DNA of 64,000 bases from Beduinella massiliensis (GCF_900199405.1 NZ_LT963430.1:1178001-1242000); one strand, 5' to 3'; counted from the stretch's first letter, positions 53,106 to 62,254 are shown. The notes: generated from the sequence alone by a model not told the origin. Numbers and translations are program-made.

Positions 53106-54923
53106 ATGTCCTTAGAGCACAACCCCAATATCCCCCGCCCGGAGCATCCCAGGCCCGATTTCATGCGCGATACCTTTCTGAACCTGAACGGCGTCTGGCA
53201 GTTTGCGTTTGACGACGCCGACGAAGGCGTGCGCGCGGGCTGGCAGCAGCCCGGCACAAAGCTTGAGGGGGAAATCGTCGTTCCCTTCTGCTATCAGAGC
53301 AAGCTGAGCGGCATCGGCCCGACGGACGCGATTCATCCGATCCTCTGGTACCGGCGCGCGTTCACGGTTCCGCAAGACATGAAGGGACGCCGCGTGCTGC
53401 TGCGCTTCGGCGCCGTGGACTTTGAGGCGGCGGTATACGTAAACGGCCAGCAGGTCGGCGCGCATAAGGGCGGCTACACGCCGTTTGCCATCGACATCAC
53501 GAACGCCCTGAAGGACGGAGAAAACGACCTGTGCGTGCGGGTCGAGGATGCCCCCGACTGCACGCAGCCGCGCGGCAAGCAGTATTGGCGCGAGGGGCTG
53601 ATGGGCTGCTGGTATACCCCGGTGAGCGGCATCTGGCAGACGGTCTATCTGGAGGCGGTGGGCGAATACGCGCTGCGCCAGATTCATGTGACGCCGGATA
53701 TCGACCAGCACATGATGACGGCCGAAATCGCGCTGGACAGGATTCCCGCCGGGGAGCTCGAGCTCGAGCTCACGATCTCCTTCGAGGGCAGCGTGTGCCG
53801 CGTCGTCCGGCTGAATACCAGCGACCGCATCACCCGCGTGCCGGTGGACATGATCGTGCGCGGCGACCTGGATCCCGTACACCTGTGGGCCCCGAATAGC
53901 CCTGCGCTGTACGACCTGAAGGTGCGCGTTTTGAAGGACGGCGAAGCGGTAGACTGCGTGGACACCTACTTCGGCATGCGTAAAATCGAGGTGCGGGACG
54001 GCAAGGTCTACCTCAACAACTGCCCCATCTATCAGCGGCTGATCCTCGATCAGGGCTACTGGCCGGATTCGCTGATTACCCCGCCCAGCGACGAGGCGAT
54101 TCAGCAGGATCTTCGCTATACCAGGGAGTTCGGCTACAACGGCGCGCGCAAGCATCAAAAGCTGGAAGACCCGCGCTATTACTACTGGGCGGACAAGATG
54201 GGCGTGCTCGTCTGGGGCGAGGTGCCCAGCGCGTACGACTTCACGGATGAGACGGTGCACAACCTCGCGGACACGCTGCTCGATTTCATCGATCGCGACT
54301 TCAACCATCCCTCGATCATCGCGTGGGTTCCGCTCAACGAGAGCTGGGGCGTGCGCCTGATCTACAACGATAAGCGCCAGCAGGCCACGGCGCGCATGCT
54401 CTATCACATGACCAAGTCGGCCGACGGCACGCGCCTGTGCTCCTCCAACGACGGCTGGGAGCAGGTGGAAACCGACATCTGCGCGCTGCACGACTATGCG
54501 GCCGAAAAAGAGGTCATGGCCGATCACTTCGCGAACCGCGAGGAGGTCGAACGCCACGCCTGCGACTGGCGCCCCTGCTACGCGAAGGGCGAACAGCCCA
54601 CCGGACGGGAAGCCTTCATGGTCACGGAGTACGGCGGCATCGCCTTTACGAACGTGGGCCTGCAGGGCGAGATGGGCGGAATGGAGACCTGGGGGTATCA
54701 CGGCAAGGTGACGGACGAAGAGAAGTTCTTCGAGCGCTTCAAGGGCGTAACCGACGCCATCCGCGAGATTCCCTACTGCCAGGGCTACTGCTACACGCAG
54801 CTCACCGACGTCATGCAGGAGATCAACGGCCTGCTGACCCCGGATCGCAGGCCCAAGGTCGATGTGAAGCGCTTCGCTTCGCTCAACAGAAATCCGTTGG
54901 GCCGCACCAATCAGGTCATCTGA
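53106..54923 (+). CDS. GH2 glycoside hydrolase (beta-galactosidase/beta-glucuronidase type)
   Basis: A 605-residue GH2 enzyme with the sugar-binding jelly-roll (LNGVWQFAFDD, near residue 25), an immunoglobulin-like domain and a TIM barrel. The acid/base Glu is in WVPLNESWG and the nucleophile Glu in MVTEYGG. Substrate specificity (beta-galactoside, glucuronide, mannoside or arabinoside) cannot be set from sequence alone. No signal peptide. GGGAGGAAAG precedes the ATG. It follows an ArsR-type regulator and precedes a CUT1-type importer. Confidence 0.92.
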   Translation: MSLEHNPNIPRPEHPRPDFMRDTFLNLNGVWQFAFDDADEGVRAGWQQPGTKLEGEIVVPFCYQSKLSGIGPTDAIHPILWYRRAFTVPQDMKGRRVLLRFGAVDFEAAVYVNGQQVGAHKGGYTPFAIDITNALKDGENDLCVRVEDAPDCTQPRGKQYWREGLMGCWYTPVSGIWQTVYLEAVGEYALRQIHVTPDIDQHMMTAEIALDRIPAGELELELTISFEGSVCRVVRLNTSDRITRVPVDMIVRGDLDPVHLWAPNSPALYDLKVRVLKDGEAVDCVDTYFGMRKIEVRDGKVYLNNCPIYQRLILDQGYWPDSLITPPSDEAIQQDLRYTREFGYNGARKHQKLEDPRYYYWADKMGVLVWGEVPSAYDFTDETVHNLADTLLDFIDRDFNHPSIIAWVPLNESWGVRLIYNDKRQQATARMLYHMTKSADGTRLCSSNDGWEQVETDICALHDYAAEKEVMADHFANREEVERHACDWRPCYAKGEQPTGREAFMVTEYGGIAFTNVGLQGEMGGMETWGYHGKVTDEEKFFERFKGVTDAIREIPYCQGYCYTQLTDVMQEINGLLTPDRRPKVDVKRFASLNRNPLGRTNQVI

Positions 54924-54934
54924 AGACCTAAAAA

Positions 54935-55034
54935 GTGTACGATTTGTGCCATCCAAAAGAAAAAGCCCGCCGGAAGCATCGGGCGCGTGGATGCGCCAGA
55001 TGGTTCCGACAGGCGGTAGACATAAATCGTACAC
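54935..55034. repeat. 100-bp element bounded by 11-bp inverted repeats
   Basis: GTGTACGATTT (54935-54945) and AAATCGTACAC (55024-55034) are perfect inverted repeats. Inside, CCATC/GATGG and GCCCG/CGGGC nest concentrically, and read on the minus strand the inner stem is followed by TTTTTC. It sits between the GH2 stop and the binding protein gene. It could be a MITE-like repeat or a structured RNA. Confidence 0.55.
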
Positions 55035-55090
55035 GTTGTGAAGCTCCCTGCCGCTCGGGTGAGCGGTGAAAATAAAAGGAGGTACCCCAA

Positions 55091-56326
55091 ATGAAAAAGT
55101 CTTTGGCAATCGCACTGTCCATGATGCTGATGGTGCTCTGCCTGGCGCCCGTCGCGCAGGCGGCGCCCGTCGAAATCGACTACTGGTCCGTGTTCACAGG
55201 CGCTGACGGCGCGACGATGCAGGGCATGGTCGATGCGTTCAACGCTTCGCAGGACGAGGTGCACGTCAACCACACGCCGATGACGGCGGACGACCTGTAT
55301 CAGAAGATCCCGATGACCGTGCAGACGGGCACCGGCGTGCCGGATGTGACCATCGTGCACATCGAGCGCATCCCGAACTTCGTGGAGCAGGAAATGCTCT
55401 ACTCCTACGACCTGGACATGCTGGCTGAGAACGGCGTGAAGCAGGAGAACTACAACGCGGCGGCGTGGGCGCGCTCCGACATCGACGGCGAGCACTACGG
55501 CATCCCGCTCGACGTGCACTCCTACGTGACCTACTACAACAAGGACCTGTTCGACAAGTACGACCTCAACGAGTTCGTCGAGGACGGCTACCTGACCTTT
55601 GACGAGATCAAGGCGCTGGGCGACAAGGCCCGTGCGGCCGGCTGGGAAGGCGACATCTTCAACCTGGGCTGGATGCGTGCGCAGGTGCTGGGCTACTATG
55701 CGCAGCTCAACGGCAGCCTGACCGAGGACGGCGTCGCCCCCGCGATCAACAACGCCGACATGAAGAAGGTCTTTGAGACCATGAAGGATCTGTGGGAAGG
55801 CGGCTACACCACCGTCAAGAACACCGACTACTCCTCCAAGTTCTACGGCGGCGAGCTGCTGGTCTGGACCGAGGGCATCTGGATGAAGGCTGCGGCGGTC
55901 GATGCGGGCATCAACTTCGGCATGCTGCCGGGCGTCTGCTACGATCCGGCCAACGCGAAGAGCTGGACCTCCTCTCACAACTTCGTGCAGTTCGTCGACG
56001 AGAACCGCACCGAGGAAGAGGATGCGGCGGTTGCCAAGTTCATCAACTGGATGGGCGAGAACTCCCTGACCTGGGCGAAGGATGCCGGCCAGTGCCCGGC
56101 GCACCTGTCCATCAACGACGTTGCCGAGTTCAAGGATATGCCGCAGGCGTTCCTCGCGGATCCGGAGCGCGCCGATGAGCTGGCGATCTACTCCTACCAG
56201 TACTGGGGCCTGTTCGATACGGCGATCTCCCGCGTCGGCTGGGACTTCGTAGACGACACCATCTCCATCGACGACGCGCTTGCGCAGGTCGAGCAGGAGA
56301 TCAACGACGCGATCGCGGCTCAGTAA
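55091..56326 (+). CDS. ABC transporter solute-binding protein (CUT1 sugar type)
   Basis: A 411-residue maltose-binding-like receptor. The signal peptide (KKSLAIALSMMLMVLCLAPV, then AQA-AP) has a type I site and no lipobox. The mature part starts VEIDYWSVFTGADGATM, typical of CUT1 receptors, and the central GIPLDVHSYVTYYNKDLFDK is the family hinge block. AGGAGGT precedes the ATG. It is the first gene of the importer; a 14-bp hairpin follows and then the permeases. Confidence 0.92.
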   Translation: MKKSLAIALSMMLMVLCLAPVAQAAPVEIDYWSVFTGADGATMQGMVDAFNASQDEVHVNHTPMTADDLYQKIPMTVQTGTGVPDVTIVHIERIPNFVEQEMLYSYDLDMLAENGVKQENYNAAAWARSDIDGEHYGIPLDVHSYVTYYNKDLFDKYDLNEFVEDGYLTFDEIKALGDKARAAGWEGDIFNLGWMRAQVLGYYAQLNGSLTEDGVAPAINNADMKKVFETMKDLWEGGYTTVKNTDYSSKFYGGELLVWTEGIWMKAAAVDAGINFGMLPGVCYDPANAKSWTSSHNFVQFVDENRTEEEDAAVAKFINWMGENSLTWAKDAGQCPAHLSINDVAEFKDMPQAFLADPERADELAIYSYQYWGLFDTAISRVGWDFVDDTISIDDALAQVEQEINDAIAAQ

Positions 56327-56348
56327 AACCGATTTCAGGCTATAGCAC

Positions 56349-56381
56349 GCGCAAGGCAGGGGTTTCGCCCCTGCCTTGCGC
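56349..56381 (+). terminator. Perfect 14-bp hairpin after the binding protein gene
   Basis: GCGCAAGGCAGGGG (56349-56362) / CCCCTGCCTTGCGC (56368-56381) with a five-base loop and no T-run. It is an mRNA 3'-end stabiliser that favours receptor over permease expression. Confidence 0.7.
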
Positions 56382-56432
56382 TGGTCAGAAAATGACGTGC
56401 CTGTTTGAACTCAGCAGAAAAGAGGTGTCGTG

Positions 56433-57779
56433 ATGACACGTTCCAAGGTGGCGGCGCTGCTGGCGCTGGCTTTCATCGTGTTATTCTGTTTTTCCGGCGT
56501 GACGGCGACGACGACCGTCAAGGAAACGGCAGCTGCGGTCGAAATGTCGATGCCGAAGGTGCTCTTTTCCCTGTCGAGCGCGAGCATCCTTTTTATTCCG
56601 CTTTCCCTGTGCGCCATGATCGGCGCGTTGATCGCGCTGCTTCGCAAGCAGGACAACGTCGGAATGCTCTTCGCCGGAATTTCCTGTGTATGCTTTGCCC
56701 TTTTTATGGTCTTCTTTTCCCTGGAAAAGGTCAACCCTTCCCTCTACACGCCGATCAGTGAACAACTGAAAGAGCTGGGCGTCAAATTTAAAAAGCGCGA
56801 GGTCGAGCGCATCTTCGTGAACTTTCACCCGATGACGTACTTCGCGCTCGCCTGCGCGGCCCTGACCGCCATCGTGGCCAAGCCCTCCTACAAGACGGAC
56901 AGCGCCCGCCGCGCGCTCAAGCGCGACCTGCTGCCCTACGCTTACATCGGGCCGCACCTGTTCTTCTTCGTCATCTTCTTCATCACCCCCGCAATCTACG
57001 GCGTATACGCCGCTTTTACCAAGTGGGATCTGTTCAACGAGCCGGTCTTCACGGGTCTTTCCAACTTCAGGACGCTGCTGTTTGACTCGGGCAACACCTA
57101 CTACAAGCAGCTTCGCAACGGCCTTTGGAACACCATTAAGTTCGTCATTTACTGCGTGCCCTTCTGCATCCTCGTGCCGCTGTCGCTGGCTGTGGCGCTG
57201 CACACGCGCTGCCGGGGCAACAAGTTTTATCAGGCGATGTACTACCTGCCCAGCCTGATGTCCATTACGACCGTCACCCTGACTTGGCGGTACGTGTTCA
57301 ACGTGGATTACGGCATCGTCAACAAGTTCCTTGGCTCCACCGCAAACTGGTTTACGCCGCCCTACACGTGGATCGTCCTCGTCGTGGTTACGGTGTGGTG
57401 GTGTACGGGCGGCACGATGGTCATCTATCAAAGCGCCCTGGCCTCCATCCCCACCGACCAGTACGAGGCGGCGGCGGTGGACGGTGCGAACGCATGGCAG
57501 AAGTTCGTGAACGTCACGCTGCCTGGCATGCGCTACCCGATGATGTACACCTTCGTCATGGCGGTCGTCGCGCAGTTCAATATTTACGGCCAGCCGCTCA
57601 TCCTGACGGGCTTTAACAACCAGGAGGCGAACGCCGTGCTGCTGATGTACGTGTACGAAAACGCCGTCAAGAAGCAGGTCGCCGGCATGTCCGCAGCGAT
57701 GGCGCTGATTCTGGGCGTGTGCATTATGGCGGTCTCCTTCGTACAGATGCGCGTCATGCGCGCGAACGCGCCGGAATAA
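56433..57779 (+). CDS. CUT1 ABC transporter permease with N-terminal membrane extension
   Basis: A 448-residue permease, about 150 residues longer than usual MalF/UgpA-type proteins. The first 165 residues carry about four hydrophobic helices (residues 5-27, 47-70, 77-97, 133-150) that are not part of the transport core. The core begins near residue 170 (YAYIGPHLFFFVIFFITPA) and ends with the EAA loop IPTDQYEAAAVDGANAWQKF. A GTG at 56430 directly before the ATG is an alternative start; GAGG lies seven bases upstream. Confidence 0.92.
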   Translation: MTRSKVAALLALAFIVLFCFSGVTATTTVKETAAAVEMSMPKVLFSLSSASILFIPLSLCAMIGALIALLRKQDNVGMLFAGISCVCFALFMVFFSLEKVNPSLYTPISEQLKELGVKFKKREVERIFVNFHPMTYFALACAALTAIVAKPSYKTDSARRALKRDLLPYAYIGPHLFFFVIFFITPAIYGVYAAFTKWDLFNEPVFTGLSNFRTLLFDSGNTYYKQLRNGLWNTIKFVIYCVPFCILVPLSLAVALHTRCRGNKFYQAMYYLPSLMSITTVTLTWRYVFNVDYGIVNKFLGSTANWFTPPYTWIVLVVVTVWWCTGGTMVIYQSALASIPTDQYEAAAVDGANAWQKFVNVTLPGMRYPMMYTFVMAVVAQFNIYGQPLILTGFNNQEANAVLLMYVYENAVKKQVAGMSAAMALILGVCIMAVSFVQMRVMRANAPE

Positions 57780-57797
57780 GGGAGGGGAGAGAAAACC

Positions 57798-58676
57798 ATG
57801 GCTGCAAACAAACTGGCAAAGCGGATCGCGTTTATCTTCCTGTTCCTGCTGGGCATCGTGTGGATCGTGCCGATCTTCTGGCTGATCATCAACTCCTTCA
57901 AGTACGATTCCGACTTCATTACCTCGTTTGCCAACGTCAAGGGGCCGGTCGATTACCTCACCCGCCTGTGGCCGAGGCAGTGGACCGTCGCCAACTACAT
58001 CGAGATGTTCGTGGGCGGCGCGGGCACCAACACGACCGCGAACCTGCTGGCGATGTTCAAGAATTCGTTCATCGTCGCCATCGCGCAGACGGCGGGCGTG
58101 CTCATCATCACTTCGCTTTCGGCCTATGCGTACGAGCGCCTCAATTTTAAGGGCGGCAACGCCATCTTCTGGGCGCTGATGTACATGAGCATGTTCCCCA
58201 ACGTCGTGAACCTGCTGCCGATGTTCCGTATCGCGAACGCGCTGGGCTGGGTGAACAACCTGAACGCGCTGATCTGGCCGGGACTTGCGGGCGTATTCAA
58301 CATCTTCCTCATCCGCAACTTCATGAAGGGCATCCCCAAGGCTTTGGACGAGGCCGCCACCATCGACGGCGCGAACAGCCTTCAGGTCTATACAAAGATC
58401 ATCCTGCCTTCCATCCTGCCGGTCATGATCGTCGTCGGCCTGTTCGCGTTCAACGGCGCGTGGAACGACTTCCTGTGGCCGACCATCGTCATGACGGACG
58501 TCAACAACCAGACGCTGACCGCCGGTCTTCGCCTGCTGATGGGCCAGTACGAGCAGAAGTGGGCGCACATGATCGCCTCCTGCCTGGTTTCGATGATGCC
58601 GCCGTTCCTGCTCTACCTCGTGGCGCAGAAGTACTTCCTGCAGGGCATTTCCGTGCAGGCGGGCGTCAAGGGCTGA
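57798..58676 (+). CDS. CUT1 ABC transporter permease, MalG type (copy 1)
   Basis: A 292-residue permease with six helices and the EAA loop IPKALDEAATIDGANSLQVY. GGGAGGGGAG precedes the ATG, 18 bases after the previous stop. It is very similar to the gene at 58806, of identical length: the blocks TAGVLI, SAYAYERL, MYMSMFPNVV and WPGLAGVFNIFLIRNF are shared. No ATPase gene is nearby. Confidence 0.93.
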   Translation: MAANKLAKRIAFIFLFLLGIVWIVPIFWLIINSFKYDSDFITSFANVKGPVDYLTRLWPRQWTVANYIEMFVGGAGTNTTANLLAMFKNSFIVAIAQTAGVLIITSLSAYAYERLNFKGGNAIFWALMYMSMFPNVVNLLPMFRIANALGWVNNLNALIWPGLAGVFNIFLIRNFMKGIPKALDEAATIDGANSLQVYTKIILPSILPVMIVVGLFAFNGAWNDFLWPTIVMTDVNNQTLTAGLRLLMGQYEQKWAHMIASCLVSMMPPFLLYLVAQKYFLQGISVQAGVKG

Positions 58677-58764
58677 ACCCCGCCGGAACAGCGCGCGCCA
58701 ATCGGGGGAGACAGGATGTTTCCCCCGGTTTTCCCTGCGGAGCGGACGCTCCGCGAAACCCATG

Positions 58765-58786
58765 GCGGCCTGCGGGCCGCTTTTTT
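58765..58786 (+). terminator. Terminator between the two similar permease genes
   Basis: GCGGCC (58765-58770) / GGCCGC (58775-58780), then TTTTTT. Two further hairpins (about 58701-58727 and 58735-58755) precede it. The second permease copy lies 20 bases downstream. Confidence 0.75.
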
Positions 58787-58805
58787 AGAAGGACGGTGAA
58801 TTCCG

Positions 58806-59684
58806 ATGCCGAAGTCGCGTGCGGCGAAGACAGGTGCGTTCTGCTTTCTCCTTGTGCTGGGCGTCGTGTGGTGCGTTCCGCTGGTGTTCGCGCTTCTCAG
58901 CTCTTTCAAGACGGATGCGGGGTTTATCACCTCGTTTTCGAATCTCAAAGGGCCGTGGGATTATTTGACCCGCCTGTGGCCCAAGACGTGGACGACGGAG
59001 AACTACATCGAGCTTTTCACGGGTCAGGGGCATATCAATACGTATTCGGGCATTACCACGATGTTCAGGAACTCGTTCGTCGTCGCCATCGCGCAGACGG
59101 CGGGCGTGCTGATCGTCACCACGCTTTCCGCCTATGCGTACGAGCGCCTGCCCTTTAAGGGCGGCAACGCCATCTTCTGGACGCTGATGTACATGAGCAT
59201 GTTCCCTAACGTCGTGTCGGTACTGCCGATGTTCCGCATCGCCAACGCGCTGGGCTGGGTGAACAACCTGCATGCGCTGATCTGGCCGGGACTTGCGGGC
59301 GTGTTCAACATCTTCCTCATCCGCAATTTCCTCAAGGGCGTGCCTAAGGACCTGGACGAGGCGGCGACCATCGACGGCGCGGGCAGCCTCAAGGTGTTTT
59401 TCCATGTGATCGTGCCTTCGATCGCGCCGGTGCTGATCGTGGTGGGCCTGTTCGCGTTCAACGGCGCGTGGAACGACTTCCTCTGGCCCTCGATCGTCAT
59501 GACCGACGTGCGCAATCAGACGCTGACCGCCGGCCTTCGTCTGCTGCAGGGACAATACGACGGCTATTGGGCGCACATGATCGCCTCGTGCATCGTGTCG
59601 ATGGTTCCGCCGCTGCTGCTCTACCTCGTGGCGCAGCGTTACTTCCTGCAGGGCATCTCCGTGCAGGCGGCGGTAAAGGGGTGA
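58806..59684 (+). CDS. CUT1 ABC transporter permease, MalG type (copy 2)
   Basis: A 292-residue permease that aligns end to end with the gene at 57798, at about 70% identity by eye. The EAA loop is VPKDLDEAATIDGAGSLKVF. Differences concentrate in the first helix and in residues 70-85. It is separated from copy 1 by hairpins and a terminator and followed four bases later by an acyltransferase-like gene. It may serve as an alternative partner for the long permease. Confidence 0.92.
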   Translation: MPKSRAAKTGAFCFLLVLGVVWCVPLVFALLSSFKTDAGFITSFSNLKGPWDYLTRLWPKTWTTENYIELFTGQGHINTYSGITTMFRNSFVVAIAQTAGVLIVTTLSAYAYERLPFKGGNAIFWTLMYMSMFPNVVSVLPMFRIANALGWVNNLHALIWPGLAGVFNIFLIRNFLKGVPKDLDEAATIDGAGSLKVFFHVIVPSIAPVLIVVGLFAFNGAWNDFLWPSIVMTDVRNQTLTAGLRLLQGQYDGYWAHMIASCIVSMVPPLLLYLVAQRYFLQGISVQAAVKG

Positions 59685-59688
59685 ACGC

Positions 59689-60777
59689 ATGCGCGAACGC
59701 TCCATCGACGTGGGGAGGGGACTGCTCGTTCTCCTGATGGTCTATTGCCACGTGCTGCAATTCTTTGCGGATACGCAGCTCTTTGCGCTGGCGTCCCGCC
59801 TGATCGACGCCGTCAACCTGCTGGCGTTCCCGTCGTTCGTCTTTTTCTTCGGGCGGACTGTCGCGCTGGCCTACCTCAAAAAGCCGTATTTAAAGGCCCT
59901 GCCCGGTATGCTGCGCACGTTCGCGCGCACGCTCTGCGCCTTTTACCTTTCCGGCATCGGCTACCGGGTGCTTCGCGAAAACAAGGCGTTTTCCGCGGGT
60001 ACGGTGCGGCGCGTGCTGACGCTCTCGGATATCCCCGGCTGGTCTGAATTTCTGATTTCTTTTGCGCTCTTCATGCTGCTGACGGCGGTGCTCTTCGGCG
60101 GGCTGCGCGCCCTTGCGCGCCGGCCGCTCCTGGCGCTCGCGGCCGGCGCGGCTTGCGTGGCCTGCTGCCTGATTCCTTATGAACGCGTGACGAGCACGCA
60201 GGCGGCGCTCCTGATAGGCGGCACGCAGTTTTCGTTTTTCCCCGTGGTCCAGTACGCGCCGTACTTTCTGGCGGGCATCGTGTTTACGGGCGCCTCGCGC
60301 GCCGTACGGATGGCGCTGCTCGCGTTGTCGGCAGCGGCGAGCGCTGCGGGTGCGGCCTACGCGGCCATGCTGGGGGGGCTGCCCAGCCGGTTTCCACCGC
60401 ATTGGGCTTGGATATTGCTTCCCGCGCTGGGGACAGCGGCGCTGTGCGCGCTTTCGTATGGGCTTTGCGCCCTGCGCGCGCCTGCGCTGTCGCGCGCGCT
60501 CGAGGTGCTGCGCGGCGCGCTTTCGGGCGTCGGCGGCCGCTCGCTTTATTACCTCGTTTCGAGCAACCTGGTGCTCTTCGCGATGGCGGGGCGGGGCATC
60601 GTGCCGCAGCTCTCCAGAAAGAGCGTGCTCCCTTTTACGCTGCCCATCCAGTCGCCCCTGGGCGCGCTGTGCTGGACGGCGGTGCTGCTGCTGGCGCTAT
60701 CGTTCGTGGCGTCGCTCGCCGGGCGAGGCACAAAAAGGGGGCAGGGCGGAACGCACGGCCCTTCGGGCGTGGAGTAA
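59689..60777 (+). CDS. Integral membrane acyltransferase-like protein
   Basis: A 362-residue protein with about nine or ten transmembrane helices. SIDVGRGLLVLLMVYCHVLQ at the start has the R-x-x-S-I-D...R-G...H pattern of membrane acyltransferases (acyltransferase 3 / DUF1624-type), which add acyl groups to sugars or cell-wall polymers. The exact substrate is unknown. It starts four bases after the permease copy 2, so it is probably co-transcribed. Confidence 0.7.
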   Translation: MRERSIDVGRGLLVLLMVYCHVLQFFADTQLFALASRLIDAVNLLAFPSFVFFFGRTVALAYLKKPYLKALPGMLRTFARTLCAFYLSGIGYRVLRENKAFSAGTVRRVLTLSDIPGWSEFLISFALFMLLTAVLFGGLRALARRPLLALAAGAACVACCLIPYERVTSTQAALLIGGTQFSFFPVVQYAPYFLAGIVFTGASRAVRMALLALSAAASAAGAAYAAMLGGLPSRFPPHWAWILLPALGTAALCALSYGLCALRAPALSRALEVLRGALSGVGGRSLYYLVSSNLVLFAMAGRGIVPQLSRKSVLPFTLPIQSPLGALCWTAVLLLALSFVASLAGRGTKRGQGGTHGPSGVE

Positions 60778-60841
60778 GCGGAAGCTCTGCGCTTTGATCG
60801 GAAAAATTTAACGCATTGAAAAATTGTGGAAGGTGATGAAC

Positions 60842-62254
60842 ATGAACGTGAAACGAAACGCCTCGCTGCTAGCGCTTTCCCTCTGCCTGCTCGCACCGTC
60901 GGTCCGCGCGGAGGCGTATGAGCCGCTGCCCCTCAAGGACGTATCGGAGGCATCGGAGCGGTTTTATCAAAACCCGCTGCCCGTAAAGGACATCGGAGAT
61001 CCATTCGTACTGCCCACGCAGGACGGATATTGCGTCTTTGCGACGGGCGGCGTGATGGGTTTTAACGTCTGGCGGAGCGAAGGCCTCAGGACGTTTGAGA
61101 AAGAAAAGGCGCTCAAAAAGCTCTCCTGGGCCGCGGGAGATTACTGGGCGCCGGAGGTTTATGCCTATGACGGCCGCTACGTGATGCTTTACACCGCGCG
61201 CTGGGCGGAAAACCAGAGCCTGCGCGTCGGCATTGCCTTCGCGGACGAGCCGCAGGGCCCTTATACCGACCCGCTGGAGCGGCCGCTCTTTGACTTCGGC
61301 TACGCGGCGATTGACGCCACGCTTATCGTGGACGACGCGGGCATACCCTACCTGATCTACTCGCGCGACTGTTCGGAAAATGTGGTGGAGGATCGCCACG
61401 AGAGCCACCTGTATGGCGTAGAGCTCGCCAAGGATCTGCTCTCTACCGTCGGCGAGCCGGTGGCGCTGACGGCGCCCGATGCACAGTGGGAGACGCAGTC
61501 CGGCGATTATCGCTGGAACGAGGGCCCGGCGGTCGTGCGCCGGGACGGAAGGTATTACCTCTATTACAGCGCCAACTACTTTGCGGGCAAGGAGTATTCC
61601 GTGGGCGTCGCGGTCGCGGATCATCCGCTGGGGCCGTATGTGAAGCAGGAAAACAACCCGATTCTGGACTATGTGGAGGAGGACGGTCGGGTGCTGGTCT
61701 CAGGCCCCGGCCATAACAGCTTCTTCGAGTCGGGAGATGAACTGTTTACAGCCTATCACACGCACACCTACCCACTTGCGCCTTCCGGCAACCGCCAGCT
61801 CTGCGTCGACCGCGCGGGCTTCCACGCGGACGGCACGGCTTTTATAAACGGCCCGACGCTCGCGCCGCAGCTGTTGCCGCTTTCGCAGCTGGGGCTCGTG
61901 AATCACGCGCCGCAGGCGAAGGGGGAGGACATCAGCCTGCTTATTGACGGCGATACCTGCGTCTCCGCCGCCTCGGCAGCCTATGCCTGGAAGGGCGCTG
62001 AGGCGGAACTCGTCTGGGATACGCCGGTCGACGCGGACATGATCGTGCTCTATCCGGCGGGCGGTGCGCTCAGCGGGCGCGTCGTCGTAAACGGCGCTTA
62101 CGAAGCCCCCTTTACGCTGGGCGAGGACGTCCAGCCGGGGGAGAGCGCGGCGCTTTACTTTGAGAAGACCGCCGTACAGAGCCTGCGAATCGAACTGGAC
62201 GCGCCGGGGGCGCTTGGCGAAGTTCTCGTGATCGGAACGCAAGGGGCGTCGTAA
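60842..62254 (+). CDS. Secreted GH43-family glycoside hydrolase
   Basis: A 470-residue exported enzyme with a signal peptide (NASLLALSLCLLAPSVRA, then EAYEP). The catalytic five-bladed propeller shows KDIGDPFVLP (base Asp), AAIDATLIVDD (pKa-modulating Asp) and RWNEGPAVV (acid Glu), as in GH43 arabinofuranosidases and xylosidases. About 120 residues form a C-terminal beta-domain. The ATG at 60842 has GGAAGG eight bases upstream. It acts outside the cell, in contrast to GH2, GH27 and GH51 in this window. Confidence 0.88.
   Translation: MNVKRNASLLALSLCLLAPSVRAEAYEPLPLKDVSEASERFYQNPLPVKDIGDPFVLPTQDGYCVFATGGVMGFNVWRSEGLRTFEKEKALKKLSWAAGDYWAPEVYAYDGRYVMLYTARWAENQSLRVGIAFADEPQGPYTDPLERPLFDFGYAAIDATLIVDDAGIPYLIYSRDCSENVVEDRHESHLYGVELAKDLLSTVGEPVALTAPDAQWETQSGDYRWNEGPAVVRRDGRYYLYYSANYFAGKEYSVGVAVADHPLGPYVKQENNPILDYVEEDGRVLVSGPGHNSFFESGDELFTAYHTHTYPLAPSGNRQLCVDRAGFHADGTAFINGPTLAPQLLPLSQLGLVNHAPQAKGEDISLLIDGDTCVSAASAAYAWKGAEAELVWDTPVDADMIVLYPAGGALSGRVVVNGAYEAPFTLGEDVQPGESAALYFEKTAVQSLRIELDAPGALGEVLVIGTQGAS

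Noticed and set aside
56481-58763. A 760-codon open frame on the minus strand
   Set aside because: Antisense to two permeases with full family motifs; no domain is recognisable.
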